The notes below the pieces were generated by a model. That model searched no databases. It had not been told where the DNA came from and saw nothing but the letters and a program-made list of their open reading frames with translations. Positions 62,183 to 64,000 of a stretch of DNA of 64,000 nt are shown here, in pieces; within the stretch, counting starts at the first letter, position 1; each line of letters starts with the position of its first letter. A program made the translations under genes and the position numbers. Source of the DNA: Diospyros lotus (taxonomy: Eukaryota > Streptophyta > Magnoliopsida > Ericales > Ebenaceae); the NCBI RefSeq assembly GCF_014633365.1, contig NC_068341.1, positions 7,688,001 to 7,752,000 of the forward strand, in the 5' to 3' direction.

Positions 62183-64000
62183 TTACAATGAGAGGATGAC
62201 AATAACGATGATACAACTCAGCAATAGACACAACCAGGATGAACCAATCTTACAAAATTTCCCGGGTTCCGATCTACAAAAGTTCAACACTATATCGAAG
62301 AATACTTTTGCAAGCGCTACCGATCCAAAAATTAAGCACACGAGAAATATTATAATTCCTTTATTCTCCATTTGCATTTGACCCGCTCGAACCTTTTCAA
62401 CCTCCAACCTGCATTTACATGCAGTAGTTAGTATCAGAGATGGCATTCCCAAAAGCAGCGGAGCAAGAAAGGATCACAGGTGCACTAAAACGCAAAAACA
62501 AAGGTTGTTATGTATTTTTTGATGCTTTAAATGACAGCTGAAACCAGCAACAGTAAAAAGCCACTCCAAACAATTCTGTCACAACCCCCCGCCAAAGTTT
62601 CTTTGGCAAAATAGGTAACGGGCAGAATCACATTTGGTCATTAGATCTATGGAGAAAGCTAGTAAGGATGGAAAATACTTGGGCACACTGGTGGGCCCCC
62701 CACACCCGACGGCATATATTTGGCTGTCACACAACACATCCAGATTTGGCTAAGTAACTTTTTGTTTTATTTTTATTTAGCAAATTCTTTAACCAAACCT
62801 AGATGTTTTGTGTAAGGTGGTCAAATTTGGGCCATTGAGTGTATGCCCATACTCTAAGTTTGCCCAAGTATTTTGCAATAAGTAGTGCCTTGGTTTGAAA
62901 ACCAGGGCTACGTTTCAATTGATGGCTAAAGATTCAATGGGTGAATATCTATACTCAGCTCCTTAGCTCTGGTGAGGTAGTAGACTGACTTCTCTGCTCA
63001 TATAGTACCTTGACCTCCTGAGCCAATGGGGTCCCTACTGACCAAGTAGGGCCGTCAATGGGTCAGTTCAATATTGAAAATTTTGGAAGCTCTTGCAAAG
63101 ATGAGAAATATAAATCTCCTTTTTTTTTTTTTTCCCTCTAGATTCAATTTAATTTAAAGTCTATTTCTACACATTAACATCATCATTACTAAAAATTCAT
63201 AGTATATTTCAATATTCACAAAATCTCCATGTAACACACAACACAACTACATGGTTGTATCCTAAGGTCAAGGGTTTAAACAGATCAACATATAGTCATA
63301 CAACCAAACTCGATGCTCATGTCAAAGTCCCAAGTAAAATAACTGTGGCATACTCTACCCACTTAGAAGAATAATGATGCCATATCAAACTAAAAATAAG
63401 AGAAAGGCAAGAAAGAAACCTGAGAATAACATTATCCCTAAGAATATTATCCAGCTGCGCAGAAAAGAGAGATTTCCATGAAATAAGATCAGCAACATCT
63501 TTGCTCTGCAAAAGCAACAAAAATGTTGCAGAACATGCCAAAGCATCAATAACTTATTAATTGACAGCATGACCAGAAAAAACTGATGCAGCAAGAAATC
63601 CACCTACCATGACCTCCTTGCTGTCCCTATAACTTTTCATCTCCAGTCTGAGCTTCTCCAGAATGACATCTTGTTCTACTATTTCTTCCTCAAATTCTTT
63701 GAAAACATTGCCATACCTGGAATTTAGTTCCTCCACGTACCGCTCCAAAACTGGCAAATTTAAATCCAAACTCCTAACTTTCTGCAGTAGTATTTTAAGA
63801 ACAGTGTCCCCAGGCATTCTTCCAATCTGCTGATGACGTATTTCTTCAACTGGATCAGGCACATTAGTTTTAGAAACCCCATGTTTCAAATCAGAGCCCT
63901 CAAGTGCTGGATCATTTGCCTCTTCAACATCAGTATTTGGATTAAGATCAACCTCATTGGACGCTGGCATGGGGGATATTGATTTCTGCTCCTCACTTTG
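62183..64000 (-). CDS. Mid-SUN domain protein (SUN3/4/5 type), C-terminal part, 5' end outside window
   Basis: Mid-SUN proteins are ER/nuclear-envelope membrane proteins with a central SUN domain followed by coiled coil and C-terminal membrane segments. Three exons are visible on the minus strand: 64000-63608 (open at the window edge), 63505-63420, and 62408-62183 ending in a stop; phases agree. Exon 1 of this set has an acidic linker, then a coiled-coil stretch (LERYVEELNSRYGNVFKEFEEE, EKLRLEMKS). The middle exon gives SKDVADLISWKSLFSAQLDN. The last exon gives RLEVEKVRAGQMQMENKG and two hydrophobic segments (IIIFLVCLIFGSVALAK and WLCLLLSCIIVIVILSL). The SUN domain itself would lie to the right of the window. 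It is convergent with WHY2. Confidence 0.88.
62409..63419. other. Intron of the SUN-type gene
   Basis: 1.0-kb intron before the last SUN exon; non-coding with short poly-T. Nothing else recognised. Confidence 0.6.

Overview
This window is nuclear DNA from a flowering plant, very probably a eudicot. It is AT-rich, its genes have many short exons with canonical GT..AG introns, and the intergenic and intronic DNA is full of plant transposons. I did not identify the species.

Five protein genes can be reconstructed exon by exon. From left to right: (1) positions 145-28363, minus strand, phosphoglucan, water dikinase (PWD/GWD3), first 12 exons, running off the left edge; (2) 34108-35259, plus, TGD1, the permease of the plastid TGD lipid importer, with a one-base frameshift; (3) 36386-40452, minus, a plastid fibrillin/PAP family protein; (4) 50976-60928, plus, the mitochondrial single-stranded-DNA-binding protein WHIRLY2; (5) 62183-64000, minus, the C-terminal end of a mid-SUN nuclear-envelope/ER protein, running off the right edge. 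PWD and TGD1 are divergent. TGD1 and the fibrillin are convergent, as are WHY2 and the SUN gene. The first three products act in the plastid (starch phosphorylation, lipid import, lipid-associated structures). Nothing in the sequence shows that they are co-regulated.

The rest is transposons. PWD introns carry a Mutator-like foldback element with a perfect 9-bp target duplication (1917-2341), a non-autonomous LTR element (3641-5871), SINE-like tails, a copia 3' remnant, and a hAT derivative with a perfect 8-bp duplication (24129-24680). PWD intron 4 is 10.8 kb and holds a nest: a plus-strand Ty1/copia element split by a probable solo LTR and by a minus-strand copia element. The minus-strand element is itself split by a complete Cassandra TRIM (16996-17634), whose LTRs carry 5S-rRNA-derived sequence. 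Between the fibrillin gene and WHY2 lie a 2.25-kb solo LTR with a perfect 5-bp duplication (41419-43666) and a decayed full-length copia element (about 43823-50090). WHY2 introns 1 and 7 hold imperfect tandem and foldback repeats.

Most notable: the Cassandra element inside the nested copia elements, the single-base frameshift in an otherwise intact TGD1, and the back-to-back fusion of two copia elements at nearly the same position in their polyproteins. I saw no clearly new gene system, no tRNA genes and no CRISPR array.
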